Shown one piece after another: positions 16,713-24,022 of a stretch of 36,998 nt of DNA. Location: positions 1 through 36,998 of the forward strand of contig CAIUMO010000019.1 in the NCBI GenBank assembly GCA_903900345.1, read 5' to 3'. The notes under the pieces were generated by a model. The model was not told where the DNA came from and searched no databases. It was given only the letters and a program-made list of their open reading frames with translations. Both the position numbers and the translations under genes were made by a program. Source of the stretch: an uncultured bacterium. Its GTDB lineage: Bacteria; Patescibacteriota; Saccharimonadia; Saccharimonadales; Saccharimonadaceae. Positions within the stretch are counted from its first letter, which is position 1. Every line of letters begins with the position of its first letter.

Positions 16713-18877
16713 ATGCATTTTTTACACAGGTCGTTATCTTAATAGTTATTAATATAATAGCTTTGTTGTTGAGCTTTTGGGTTGTAAGAAATGACAGACA
16801 TAATCCACAAAACAGATTCTTCTCTTTGATGTCTTTTGCGATTATACTTTGGGTTGATTTTTCATTTGCAGGTTCGTCCGTGATGGACGCTACATACTCA
16901 TCAATCTTTTATAAATTGAACTTAGCCTCAGTGGTATTAACGCTCTTGGCGTTTTATTACTTTTTTGTCGTATATTTTTTGGGTCAAGAAAAGCACAAGA
17001 TATTAAACACGTCCGTTCTCGTAATCTCGATCATTATGATTGCAATGTCACTGTTCACGAACAGTTTTAATAACGGCGTGATTGCAAGTTCGTGGGGTAT
17101 GGAAGCGGTTCAGGGTGATTTAATAAATATATTTAACATTTTTGCCGCGATAGTATCGTTGTTGTTCGTATATTTTGGAGTAAAAAATTATTCCTCTCTG
17201 GGTGCCAAAGAGAGAAGTAAGGTAGTGTATTTCTTTGTCGGAACATTTCTGTTTATATTTGCAAATATAATATTCAATGTTGTGTTGCCTAGTATGTTTA
17301 AAACCTATGAGTATCAACACATAGGAGATTTTTCGGCTATATTATTTTTGGGTTGTGCGGCCTATGCCATAGTTCGACAGCGCCTGTTTGATGTCAAACT
17401 AGCGATCATACGAAGTGTTGTCTATGTATTGGTGTTGTTAACTCTAACCAGTATATATCTGGTTATAGCATTCTTCTTGTCCACTTTAATTAATAGGGCT
17501 ATGACTGTTTCCGAACAGGTAGTTAGCGGAGTTGCTATCAGTTTAATACTGGTCTTTGCATTTCAGCCTGTAAAACAAGTCTTTGATAAATTAACAAATA
17601 AATTCTTTTATAAAGGCAGGTATCACACCAACGAATTCTATGCTCGACTTAATGATGTATTGACTATCAACACTGACCTACGCGGCATATTACAGCGCGC
17701 TGCCAAAGAAATAGCCGATACACTTAAGTGCGAACAGGTTTTCTTCTTCATCAATACAACTAACGGACACTACGTATCAGCTGGTACTCCACATCATAAC
17801 CAACTACCAAAAAACGATGCAGCTAAAATAGGTGAGCTGCGAGGAACAGATTATAGTGCTATCTCGGCGTCTCTGTTAAAGCAGAATGACCCACTTCGAC
17901 GGCTGATGTTAGATCATAAAATTGAGATTATGTTGCCGTTAATTCATGTCGATCAGGTTGTTGGCTACCTATGTCTAGGTGAGCAGCTGGCTTCAGAAGG
18001 CTATACTAGCCGAGATATTAATGCTTTGAATATGATAACAGACGAATTAGTTATCGCAGTTCAAAACGCCTTAGCTGTTCAGCAAATTCGCGATCTCAAC
18101 TCAACTTTGAAACAAAGAATTTATAATGCAACCAAAGAGCTGCGCCAAAAGAACTTACAACTTCGTCAGCTAGACAAGGCAAAGGACGAGTTCGTGTCAG
18201 TGGCTGCGCACGAGTTACGTACACCGATGACCGTCATCAGGGGATTCATTAATTTATTGCAGCGCAAGCAAATAGGTGACTTAAATCACGAACAACAGGA
18301 CATACTAAGTAAGATTAATCTTAATGCTAAAAACTTAATTGATTTAGTTAATAACATGCTTGATTTGTCGAAACTTGAGGCTAACAAATTAGTTATCAAT
18401 AAATCAGACAATTTTCTCGATGATTTAGTTAATGGATCAATCGACAAGATCTCTCTTTTGTATGAGTCCAAGGGTGTGGCTCTGGTTTATAATAAGGCAA
18501 ATGTTCGAATCAGTACTGATGCTGAAAAGTTTGAACGCGTAATTTTGAATCTACTCAGCAATGCCTATAAGTTCACTCCAGCTGGCGGTAGTGTCACTAT
18601 TAGCAGCAGCATAAACATTCAAGATCATATTGTCACTGTTTGCGTAGCTGATACTGGTATCGGTATGCCAGCTGATGCCATTAATAAATTATTTAGAAAA
18701 TTCTCACAGGTTGATAATTATTTACAGAAAGAATCTGGCGGTACTGGGTTGGGTCTATCGATTTGTAAACAGATGGTTGAAAAGATGGGTGGCGAGATTT
18801 GGGCAACAAGTAAACCTGATGCTGGTAGTCAGTTCTATTTCACGACATTAATCAGTGACAATAAAATAGCAGATTAA
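16709..18877 (+). CDS. 7TM-type sensor histidine kinase with GAF-like domain
   Basis: 722 aa. About eight hydrophobic segments in residues 5-285 match the 7TM sensor module found at the N-terminus of some bacterial histidine kinases. A linker (FQPVKQVFDKLTNKFFYKGRY) leads to a GAF-like domain (about 310-455), then a coiled segment (RQLDKAKDEF) and the HisKA domain with phospho-acceptor His at about residue 501 in AAHELRTPMTVI. The HATPase domain has the N-box (NLLSNAYKFTPAGG), G1 (DTGIGM) and G2 (GGTGLGLSI). Translation is coupled to the UbiA-family gene by an ATGA overlap. Its 3' end overlaps the convergent receiver gene by 4 nt. Signal and partner are unknown; the neighbouring receiver is an obvious candidate. 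Confidence 0.93.
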   Translation: MNAFFTQVVILIVINIIALLLSFWVVRNDRHNPQNRFFSLMSFAIILWVDFSFAGSSVMDATYSSIFYKLNLASVVLTLLAFYYFFVVYFLGQEKHKILNTSVLVISIIMIAMSLFTNSFNNGVIASSWGMEAVQGDLINIFNIFAAIVSLLFVYFGVKNYSSLGAKERSKVVYFFVGTFLFIFANIIFNVVLPSMFKTYEYQHIGDFSAILFLGCAAYAIVRQRLFDVKLAIIRSVVYVLVLLTLTSIYLVIAFFLSTLINRAMTVSEQVVSGVAISLILVFAFQPVKQVFDKLTNKFFYKGRYHTNEFYARLNDVLTINTDLRGILQRAAKEIADTLKCEQVFFFINTTNGHYVSAGTPHHNQLPKNDAAKIGELRGTDYSAISASLLKQNDPLRRLMLDHKIEIMLPLIHVDQVVGYLCLGEQLASEGYTSRDINALNMITDELVIAVQNALAVQQIRDLNSTLKQRIYNATKELRQKNLQLRQLDKAKDEFVSVAAHELRTPMTVIRGFINLLQRKQIGDLNHEQQDILSKINLNAKNLIDLVNNMLDLSKLEANKLVINKSDNFLDDLVNGSIDKISLLYESKGVALVYNKANVRISTDAEKFERVILNLLSNAYKFTPAGGSVTISSSINIQDHIVTVCVADTGIGMPADAINKLFRKFSQVDNYLQKESGGTGLGLSICKQMVEKMGGEIWATSKPDAGSQFYFTTLISDNKIAD

Positions 18878-19245
18878 TTGATATTCAGAGCTTCTTTGAC
18901 CCGACCTACGACTTGTCGTGGTGTCAGGTCGGCTTTGACGATATAGCTGTGAATGCCAAGGGCGCGTAATTGCTTAGGCGATTCTTCTTCGCCTAAGTTG
19001 GTCAAGATGATAACTGGTATATTTTTACCCCAGTCGTTTTTTCGAATAATCTCAAGAGCCTCAGCCCCGTCCATTTCGGGCATTTGTATATCAAGTAAAA
19101 TAAGGTCAGGTAAAAAAGCTTTAACCAAGGCGACGCCGCGTTTACCATCACTAGCCAATTGAACATCAAAGCCGTCAGACTCAAATTTCATACGATACAT
19201 TTGGCTAATAACTGGGTCGTCTTCGATGATGGCTATTTTTGTCAT
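18874..19245 (-). CDS. Single-domain response regulator (CheY-like receiver)
   Basis: 123 aa receiver domain with no output domain. Acidic pocket IIEDD (residues 7-10), phospho-acceptor Asp52 in LILLDIQMPEMDG, Thr82 in IILTN and Lys104 in YIVKADLTP are all present, so it should be active. It is convergent with the 7TM kinase and divergent from the second kinase (56 nt between starts), so it is shared or sandwiched between two paralogous sensors. Without DNA-binding output it must act by protein contact or phosphorelay. A TATAGT box lies 7 nt before the ATG. Confidence 0.93.
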   Translation of the reverse strand: MTKIAIIEDDPVISQMYRMKFESDGFDVQLASDGKRGVALVKAFLPDLILLDIQMPEMDGAEALEIIRKNDWGKNIPVIILTNLGEEESPKQLRALGIHSYIVKADLTPRQVVGRVKEALNIN

Positions 19246-19252
19246 AATACTT

Positions 19253-19258
19253 ACTATA
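19253..19258 (-). promoter_or_regulatory. -10 box of the receiver gene
   Basis: TATAGT on the minus strand, 7 nt before the ATG at 19245; leaderless arrangement. Confidence 0.45.
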
Positions 19259-19289
19259 ATATCACGTATTAATATCGATGTATTCGCGG

Positions 19290-19295
19290 TAGAAT
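19290..19295 (+). promoter_or_regulatory. -10 box of the second histidine kinase gene
   Basis: TAGAAT followed after 6 nt by the ATG at 19302; no Shine-Dalgarno. It is divergent from the receiver promoter 30 nt away. Confidence 0.45.
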
Positions 19296-19301
19296 AAGAA
19301 T

Positions 19302-20678
19302 ATGATTCCGTTCATGCTTATTACTATAATATTGTCTTGTTTTCTGATGGGCGTCTTAGTTAGCTTGATGTTTTTTCAGCCGGCTAAGAGATTATTTGAT
19401 AAGTTAATTAATAATATTATCTATAAAAACAACTATAGCACCGAAGAGTTCCTTGACACTCTTAATAAATCTTTGAGTGTGACGACTGATTTACGAGCTT
19501 TACTTGAAAAGGCAGCTTATACAATCGGTGAAGCGCTGAAGAGTGAACAAGCCTTCTTTTTCGTTAACACGTTTAATGACCATTATATTACAGCTGGTAC
19601 GTCGAATCACAAGCGGCTACCCAAGGATGACGCCATTAAATTTGATAACACACTAGAGGTTAAAGAAAAATCAGTCATAGTAGCGTCTTTAAGGCCATTA
19701 GACGACCCTATTAGACGATTAATGGTCAGTCATCGCATCGAAATTGTTTTACCGTTAGTCAAAGATCATAAAACCATCAGTTATCTGTGTTTAGGTGATC
19801 ATCTAAGCTCTGGCTATACCAGCCGTGACATAAAGGTTTTAAAGACTATCTCAAATGAATTAACGATTGCGATTCAGAACGCCTTGGCGGTCTTGGAAGT
19901 CCGTGAATTCAACACAATTTTGCAGCAGGAAGTCGCCAATGCTACCAAAGAACTTCGAACCAGCAACACGACTCTAAGGCAGTTGGACAAGGCCAAGGAT
20001 GAATTCGTCAGTATGGCCAGCCATCAGCTGCGTACGCCACTAACCAGCGTCAAGGGCTATATCAGTATGGTGCTAGAGGGTGATGTCGGCAAGATATCCG
20101 ACGCCCAACGACAATTACTCGGTGAGGCCTTTAACAGCAGTGAGCGTATGGTCCGTTTGATAGGTGATTTCTTGAACGTTTCGCGTCTGCAAACTGGTAA
20201 ATTTATTATCGATAAATATCCAATTGATTTGTCTAAATTAGTCGAGCAAGAAGTCGATAGTTTGCAATCTTATGCTTTGGCTCGCCAAATGGAATTAATC
20301 TATCACCGACCGACAGATTTTCCTGTTATCGACGTCGATGAAAGTAAGATTCGTCAGGTCGTGATGAACTTCACCGACAATGCTCTTTATTATTCAAAGG
20401 GTTATTCCTCGATTAATATTAGCTTGTCTGTCGTTGGCAACAACGCTGTTTTCACCGTCAAAGATTACGGTATAGGTGTACCTTACGAAGAACAAGCCAA
20501 GTTATTTACAAAGTTTTATCGGGCCAGTAACGCAAAAAAGGCCCGACCTGATGGTACCGGTGTGGGATTATATCTAGCCAAAAAAATCATCATTGCCCAT
20601 AATGGCAAGATGATATTCGAATCAATCGAAGGCAAGGGCAGTACTTTTGGTTTCAGCCTACCTATAAAACAGGTTTAG
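19302..20678 (+). CDS. Sensor histidine kinase with one TM segment and GAF-like domain
   Basis: 458 aa. A single N-terminal hydrophobic segment (FMLITIILSCFLMGVLVSLMFF) is followed directly by FQPAKRLFDKLINN, closely similar to the linker after the 7TM domain of the kinase at 16709-18877. Similarity continues through the GAF-like domain (EQAFFFVNTFNDHYITAGT against EQVFFFINTTNGHYVSAGT), so this is a paralogue that lost the 7TM sensor. HisKA: His at about 240 in ASHQLRTPLTSV; HATPase: N-box MNFTDNALYYSKG, G1 DYGIGVP, G2 DGTGVGLYLAKK. The 3' end overlaps a convergent small gene by 4 nt. The pair plus the receiver probably form a branched signalling module (inference). Confidence 0.92.
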   Translation: MIPFMLITIILSCFLMGVLVSLMFFQPAKRLFDKLINNIIYKNNYSTEEFLDTLNKSLSVTTDLRALLEKAAYTIGEALKSEQAFFFVNTFNDHYITAGTSNHKRLPKDDAIKFDNTLEVKEKSVIVASLRPLDDPIRRLMVSHRIEIVLPLVKDHKTISYLCLGDHLSSGYTSRDIKVLKTISNELTIAIQNALAVLEVREFNTILQQEVANATKELRTSNTTLRQLDKAKDEFVSMASHQLRTPLTSVKGYISMVLEGDVGKISDAQRQLLGEAFNSSERMVRLIGDFLNVSRLQTGKFIIDKYPIDLSKLVEQEVDSLQSYALARQMELIYHRPTDFPVIDVDESKIRQVVMNFTDNALYYSKGYSSINISLSVVGNNAVFTVKDYGIGVPYEEQAKLFTKFYRASNAKKARPDGTGVGLYLAKKIIIAHNGKMIFESIEGKGSTFGFSLPIKQV

Positions 20679-20896
20679 TGAACGGTAAAGACTTGAACAA
20701 TCCCGATAATCAAGATGATGATAAATAGTATCACACCAGAGGTTATTAGTATTGGTTTTAATGTGGCTTTGCGATCAAACCACCATTGGCCAACTTTTGA
20801 TCGATTGGCAGCTTCAATACGAGTGATGATCGGTTTTGTAACGGCCGCATCTATGCCCTTGTAAGCTTTGTTGCGTTTCTTTTTATTCTTTGCCAT
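20675..20896 (-). CDS. Small single-TM basic protein
   Basis: 73 aa. A Lys/Arg-rich N-terminus (AKNKKKRNKAYKG), a middle segment with WWFDRK, then one C-terminal hydrophobic helix (ILITSGVILFIIILIIGIV). Not recognised as a named family. Probably cytoplasm-facing with a C-terminal anchor. An extended -10 (TGTTATAAT) lies 11 nt before the ATG. It overlaps the end of the histidine kinase by 4 nt, tail to tail. Confidence 0.7.
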   Translation of the reverse strand: MAKNKKKRNKAYKGIDAAVTKPIITRIEAANRSKVGQWWFDRKATLKPILITSGVILFIIILIIGIVQVFTVH

Positions 20897-20918
20897 ATTA
20901 ATTATTGATTATAACAAA

Positions 20919-20949
20919 AACTACCCCCGCATGGATAGCGGAGGTAGTT
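20919..20949. terminator. Terminator between small TM gene and surface-protein gene
   Basis: AACTACC-CCCGC and GCGG-A-GGTAGTT form an 11-bp stem with one mismatch and loop ATGGATA. On the minus strand it is followed by TTTTTG, so it ends the surface-protein transcript. Confidence 0.75.
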
Positions 20950-20955
20950 AGTTTT

Positions 20956-20990
20956 GTCTGAATCACTTCAGAATTGAAGAGCGGTCAGAC
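20956..20990. repeat. Nested inverted repeat just after the surface-protein stop codon
   Basis: Outer arms GTCTGA/TCAGAC enclose an inner hairpin CTTCA-GAAT-TGAAG. It lies 5 nt beyond the stop codon of the surface-protein gene and before the terminator, so it may protect the mRNA 3' end. Confidence 0.6.
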
Positions 20991-20995
20991 TCGAA

Positions 20996-22186
20996 TTATT
21001 GGTTCAATGGAACGCGGCGGCGACTTGCTAGGTAATAACCTAGGCTTGTAACCAACGCACCAAGACCCAATACTGCTGACAAATCCTCACCGGCACCAGT
21101 GTGTGGAAGTTCAGGTGGAGTAACTGTACATGTCTTGACGACAGTTACGTCGGCAGTGTCTTCGATTGATCCACCACCAGTAGTTACCTTAGCAGTGTTA
21201 ACAAGTTTGTTCGCGCCACATGTTGGCAACTGATCATTACTTGCAACACGTGCGCTAAAGATAGCCCATGCGTTTGCACCCGAAGCGTATGAACCGATAT
21301 TAATACCAGTTCCATTAGCGATGTTATCGCTTGCTTTTGCTCCGGCTGGAGTTACGGAATTACCAAAGGTAGTTGAACCACTAACATAAGTTGTACCGGC
21401 AGGTAAGCTGTCACGTAATGCGACATCGTTCTGTTGAATATCACCAGTATTTTTGTACTGGATCAAGTAGTCAACGGTTTCACCTGCAACGGCAGTGTAG
21501 TTTTCAACCCATTTGTTAGCACCGTGCTTGCTAACCATTTTGCTCATCGTGAATTTAGAGCTAACAGCAAATTGTGGCTTAACTGTAAAAGTTACATAAC
21601 CAGCGTATTGAAAACAGCCAGGTATTTTACCATCAAGTTTGTCATAGCCTAGTTTTGCACCAGCGCTTGTAAAGATACTCTCAGGAAGAGCGATACCAGC
21701 TGCGCCAAATGCGTTATTCTCGAATTTCAAGCTACCACTTATGTAGGCAAGGTTAAAGTCAGAACTACTTGTAAAAGTTGCACTGTCATAAACCTCGGTT
21801 GGTGTAGCGTTGCTTGAGTCCAAAAAGCCATCAACTTGGATTGATTTTCCGGTTGTTGTTGGCAAATTAAACTTAGCGGTTACATCTTGGGCAACTAAAT
21901 TCAAGTTTGCAGCCGCGTTATTGTGAACGTACATACGAACTGTATAGTTTTTGCCACTTTGCACTGTCATATTGTCAGACCACAAATTTGTTGTACCGGT
22001 TTCACGGATACCAACGAAATTACGTTCGTCGCCAATATTTGAATTGTCGGTGATTGAGTTAAATGTTACATGATCGGCAGGAACAGCCATCGTGTAAGTT
22101 GGGCGACTAGGTCCCCAGGCGAATAAAGTTGCAGGTACGATAATTGCAGTCGCAACCATCGCAAAAACTGCGCTTAATTTCTTCAT
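20996..22186 (-). CDS. LPxTG-type surface protein with DUF11-like repeat
   Basis: 396 aa from the chosen start. A signal peptide (KKLSAVFAMVATAIIVPATLFA, cleavage about residue 23) and a C-terminal sorting signal (LPHTG, a hydrophobic stretch LSAVLGLGALVTSLGYYLA, then SRRR) mark it as a sortase substrate anchored to peptidoglycan. The mature part is beta-rich. Residues about 215-345 match the DUF11/conserved-repeat style (VENYTAVAGETVDYLIQYKN, ALRDSLPAGTTYVSGS, NTAKVTT). Start: the ATG at 22186 has a perfect Shine-Dalgarno (AAGGAG, 5 nt away); the frame opens 7 codons earlier, but that would put the Shine-Dalgarno inside the gene. A sortase is expected elsewhere. Likely an abundant envelope protein, given the strong ribosome site and its own terminator. 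Confidence 0.9.
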   Translation of the reverse strand: MKKLSAVFAMVATAIIVPATLFAWGPSRPTYTMAVPADHVTFNSITDNSNIGDERNFVGIRETGTTNLWSDNMTVQSGKNYTVRMYVHNNAAANLNLVAQDVTAKFNLPTTTGKSIQVDGFLDSSNATPTEVYDSATFTSSSDFNLAYISGSLKFENNAFGAAGIALPESIFTSAGAKLGYDKLDGKIPGCFQYAGYVTFTVKPQFAVSSKFTMSKMVSKHGANKWVENYTAVAGETVDYLIQYKNTGDIQQNDVALRDSLPAGTTYVSGSTTFGNSVTPAGAKASDNIANGTGINIGSYASGANAWAIFSARVASNDQLPTCGANKLVNTAKVTTGGGSIEDTADVTVVKTCTVTPPELPHTGAGEDLSAVLGLGALVTSLGYYLASRRRVPLNQ

Positions 22187-22283
22187 AAATTCTCCTTCTT
22201 GATTCATCTCGCAGATAAAATCAAATTAATAAACATAGTTAATAAAATAAATATAGATTGGTGCCGAATTATTAAATGTTAAC

Positions 22284-22327
22284 CCCTATCATTCGATAGG
22301 GTGCAGGCGCCCTGTCATCCGACAGGG
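22284..22327. repeat. Double-hairpin repeat, divergent copy
   Basis: CCCTATC-ATTC-GATAGGG and CCCTGTC-ATCC-GACAGGG, separated by 8 nt. Same design as 8227-8262 and 9317-9352 (7-bp stems, same loop tetramers or their complements, in swapped order), but different stem bases. It lies about 100 nt upstream of the surface-protein start. Confidence 0.8.
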
Positions 22328-22337
22328 TGAAGCAAAA

Positions 22338-22363
22338 TCAGATCATTATAACGTGCATGTTGA
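22338..22363 (+). repeat. Left inverted repeat flanking the hairpin-rich gene
   Basis: TCAGATCATTATA-AC-GTGCATGTTGA. The same sequence, minus AC and with one extra T, occurs on the opposite strand at 23721-23745. The two copies face inward and bracket the hairpin-rich gene with its leader. Confidence 0.75.
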
Positions 22364-22400
22364 GCCAAAATGACTCACGAGTAAAATAAATTACTCGGAA

Positions 22401-22430
22401 TGTGTGTGCGGTTTTGAGGCCGCACACACA
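22401..22430 (-). terminator. Hairpin at the 3' end of the hairpin-rich gene
   Basis: Perfect 11-bp stem TGTGTGTGCGG/CCGCACACACA with loop TTTTGAGG, 10 nt beyond the stop codon. There is no U-run after it on the minus strand, so it may stabilise the 3' end more than terminate. Confidence 0.6.
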
Positions 22431-22439
22431 GACTATGCC

Positions 22440-23564
22440 CTACATCCCAGGTGCCGTCACTGTTCCAGTGGCTGGCGCATCCGGCGTTGGAGCACTAGGC
22501 TCTATTGCCGGAGCTGGGGTTTGGTCGGGTGTCGACCCAACTGGCACCAACGTTACCGTTGGTGGAGTCGGGTTGACCCGTGGCGCAGCTGGTGGCTGCG
22601 TCACTTCAGCTGGGGTGGTAAATTTTCCAGAACTTTGGTCCTGGTTTTTACCACTCCCATCCGGGGAATTGCCCCGAACCGAAGGATCTTTTGACGGATC
22701 CTTCGCCTCCAGTTGGGTAACTGGAGGTTTTCCAGGAGTTACTACGTTGCCGCAGACTCCTAGAATCCATATCTCTTTTCCGTTTGGAAGCACGATGTGG
22801 ATCGCCCTACGGTCACCGTTGACTCCTGGGTTGGTTTCCCAAACAACAGCACCGTTTTGGACGCCACTGTTGTAACCGTTCGCCGGTGCATTATCAAGAG
22901 TGATTCTTGATTTTGCCAGCGTTAAGCTTAATTCAGCAGTTAGCTGAACCGCTTTGTCAGTTGCGCAGTTGTTTTCGTTGACCAAAGCAGTCTTATCAAC
23001 TGCTATACCGAAAGAGCTTGCGGCACCAACCAAAAGGTTAGGTGCTTTCTTAACTCTTTCTAGCCAATTAAAGGCGAGTTTGGACGCATCTGCGTCACTT
23101 TTCGCCTTGTAAACGTCTTTGTATCCCTTAACAAACCAGTTGCCATCCGGATTTATGGCCGGATCGCTGGTTTCGTCTTTCATCACCCAGCTACCACTGC
23201 AAACTGCAGCGGTTTCCTCGGTTTTTGTACCGGGGATGGTTACCTGAGTTTTGTTGTTGTTTGCAACAACTACCCAGATTAATACTAGCGCTGCTAGTAT
23301 TAATAATGCCCAGCCAATCATCGGAGTCTTTCGGCTCCGATTGGTCAACTGAGCGAACCTTTTGTTCGCCGCCTCCTTAAAAGTGGCTTTTTTGTCTTTT
23401 GGTAGTTTATTTGCGGCAGCTTCTAGCCTAGCCGCAAAATTTCCATCCTTATTATAGAAGGCCTCTTTAGCCCCCCCATATGTAGGATGAAACCAAAAGA
23501 TTCCATTCTCTCTCAATCCTCCAGAGAGAGATCTTTCTTCGATGGTAAATGTGATAATACGCAT
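22440..23564 (-). CDS. Unrecognised single-TM protein with Pro-rich tail; hairpin-saturated gene
   Basis: 374 aa, family not recognised. Residues 1-80 are cytoplasmic (RIITFTIEERSLSGG, then a basic helical segment). Residues about 82-101 are one TM helix (MIGWALLILAALVLIWVVVA). The outside part has a folded region of about 115-275 with four Cys (CSGSW, NNCATD and ILGVCGNVV are visible), then a roughly 100-residue Pro/Thr/Ser-rich tail. The coding DNA is packed with short perfect inverted repeats, for example 12-bp arms ATTAATACTAGC/GCTAGTATTAAT near 23280, CCTCCAGTT/AACTGGAGG at 22706-22727, CACCAACG/CGTTGGTG at 22545-22564 and CGAAGGATC/GATCCTTCG at 22680-22705. The start has a strong Shine-Dalgarno (GAGAAAGGGG) that a leader sequence can mask. 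The ORF is coherent, so I treat it as coding, but an overlapping structured RNA function is possible. Possible role: envelope-spanning surface protein. Confidence 0.75.
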   Translation of the reverse strand: MRIITFTIEERSLSGGLRENGIFWFHPTYGGAKEAFYNKDGNFAARLEAAANKLPKDKKATFKEAANKRFAQLTNRSRKTPMIGWALLILAALVLIWVVVANNNKTQVTIPGTKTEETAAVCSGSWVMKDETSDPAINPDGNWFVKGYKDVYKAKSDADASKLAFNWLERVKKAPNLLVGAASSFGIAVDKTALVNENNCATDKAVQLTAELSLTLAKSRITLDNAPANGYNSGVQNGAVVWETNPGVNGDRRAIHIVLPNGKEIWILGVCGNVVTPGKPPVTQLEAKDPSKDPSVRGNSPDGSGKNQDQSSGKFTTPAEVTQPPAAPRVNPTPPTVTLVPVGSTPDQTPAPAIEPSAPTPDAPATGTVTAPGM

Positions 23565-23700
23565 CTTAACCCCTTTCTCCCCCTGTAGGGGCGATTATCA
23601 TAACCTTAATTGGTTATGATTGTCGCACCCTGGGTAAGGGTTCAACACGTAGGCTAGCCGTATAGGCTAACGAACGCGTTAAACCCCGAGAAAGGAAAAA
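23565..23700 (-). promoter_or_regulatory. Structured 5' leader with Shine-Dalgarno sequestration
   Basis: Reading on the minus strand, CCTTTCTC (23688-23695) is complementary over 8 bp to GAGAAAGG (23572-23579), the Shine-Dalgarno of the downstream gene. Between them lie four local hairpins: TAGCC-TATAC-GGCTA, ACCCT-TACCC-AGGGT, GCGA..ATCATAACC / GGTTATGAT..TCGC, and CCCC-TACA-GGGG. The GGGG after the anti-Shine-Dalgarno can also pair with the CCCC of the last hairpin, giving alternative folds. Ligand or trigger is unknown; it does not match a riboswitch I recognise. Confidence 0.55.
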
Positions 23701-23720
23701 CACAAAATACATAGTCTTAT

Positions 23721-23745
23721 TCAAACATGCACTATAATGATCTGA
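23721..23745 (-). repeat. Right inverted repeat flanking the hairpin-rich gene
   Basis: On the minus strand TCAGATCATTATA-GTGCATGTTTGA, matching 22338-22363 except for a 2-nt gap and one extra T. It contains a -10-like TATAGT pointing into the leader. Confidence 0.75.
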
Positions 23746-23910
23746 CTTGTTAACGATCCTCCGTCATCCCAGGCCTCACACCTTTGATAACTGATGTCAC
23801 TAAAGTATCATACAATGGCCAAAATGTCAATGCTTAACAACACATTTTCACGATAAGCACAAGCTTATTGGCAAAATATATCACCTCTAGCCAAAACTGA
23901 CTTTTTTTGA

Positions 23911-23916
23911 TACAAT
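23911..23916 (+). promoter_or_regulatory. Extended -10 of tRNA-Glu
   Basis: TGATACAAT (TGn plus TACAAT), 31 nt before the tRNA. Confidence 0.5.
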
Positions 23917-23947
23917 CATCTGGAAATTGTCGTCACAGATTAATCAT

Positions 23948-24022
23948 GGTCTCATCGTCTAACGGTTAGGACACCAGGTTTTCATCCTGGCAATCCGGGT
24001 TCGATTCCCGGCGAGATCACCA
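23948..24022 (+). tRNA. tRNA-Glu (anticodon TTC), integration target
   Basis: Anticodon stem CCAGG/CCTGG around TTTTCAT gives TTC; T-arm CCGGG-TTCGATT-CCCGG; discriminator A and encoded CCA at 24020-24022. Acceptor GGTCTCA against CGAGATC leaves an A7-C66 mismatch. The 3' half overlaps the antisense 3' end of the serine recombinase gene by 41 nt, the usual look of a tRNA attachment site, where the element supplies the tRNA 3' end. Confidence 0.93.

Larger units (their letters stand above)
23701..23947. other. Intergenic region upstream of leader and tRNA-Glu
   Basis: No gene seen. For the minus strand, TTGACA (23825-23830) followed about 15 nt later by GATACT is a plausible promoter for the hairpin-rich gene, and TATAGT at 23731-23736 is a second possible -10. 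For the plus strand there is an extended -10 before tRNA-Glu. The right inverted repeat (23721-23745) also lies here. Confidence 0.4.

Noticed and set aside
22402-22875. Plus-strand open frames opposite the hairpin-rich gene
   Set aside because: No start signals, and they begin inside the terminal hairpin; they arise because the inverted repeats leave few stops in either strand.
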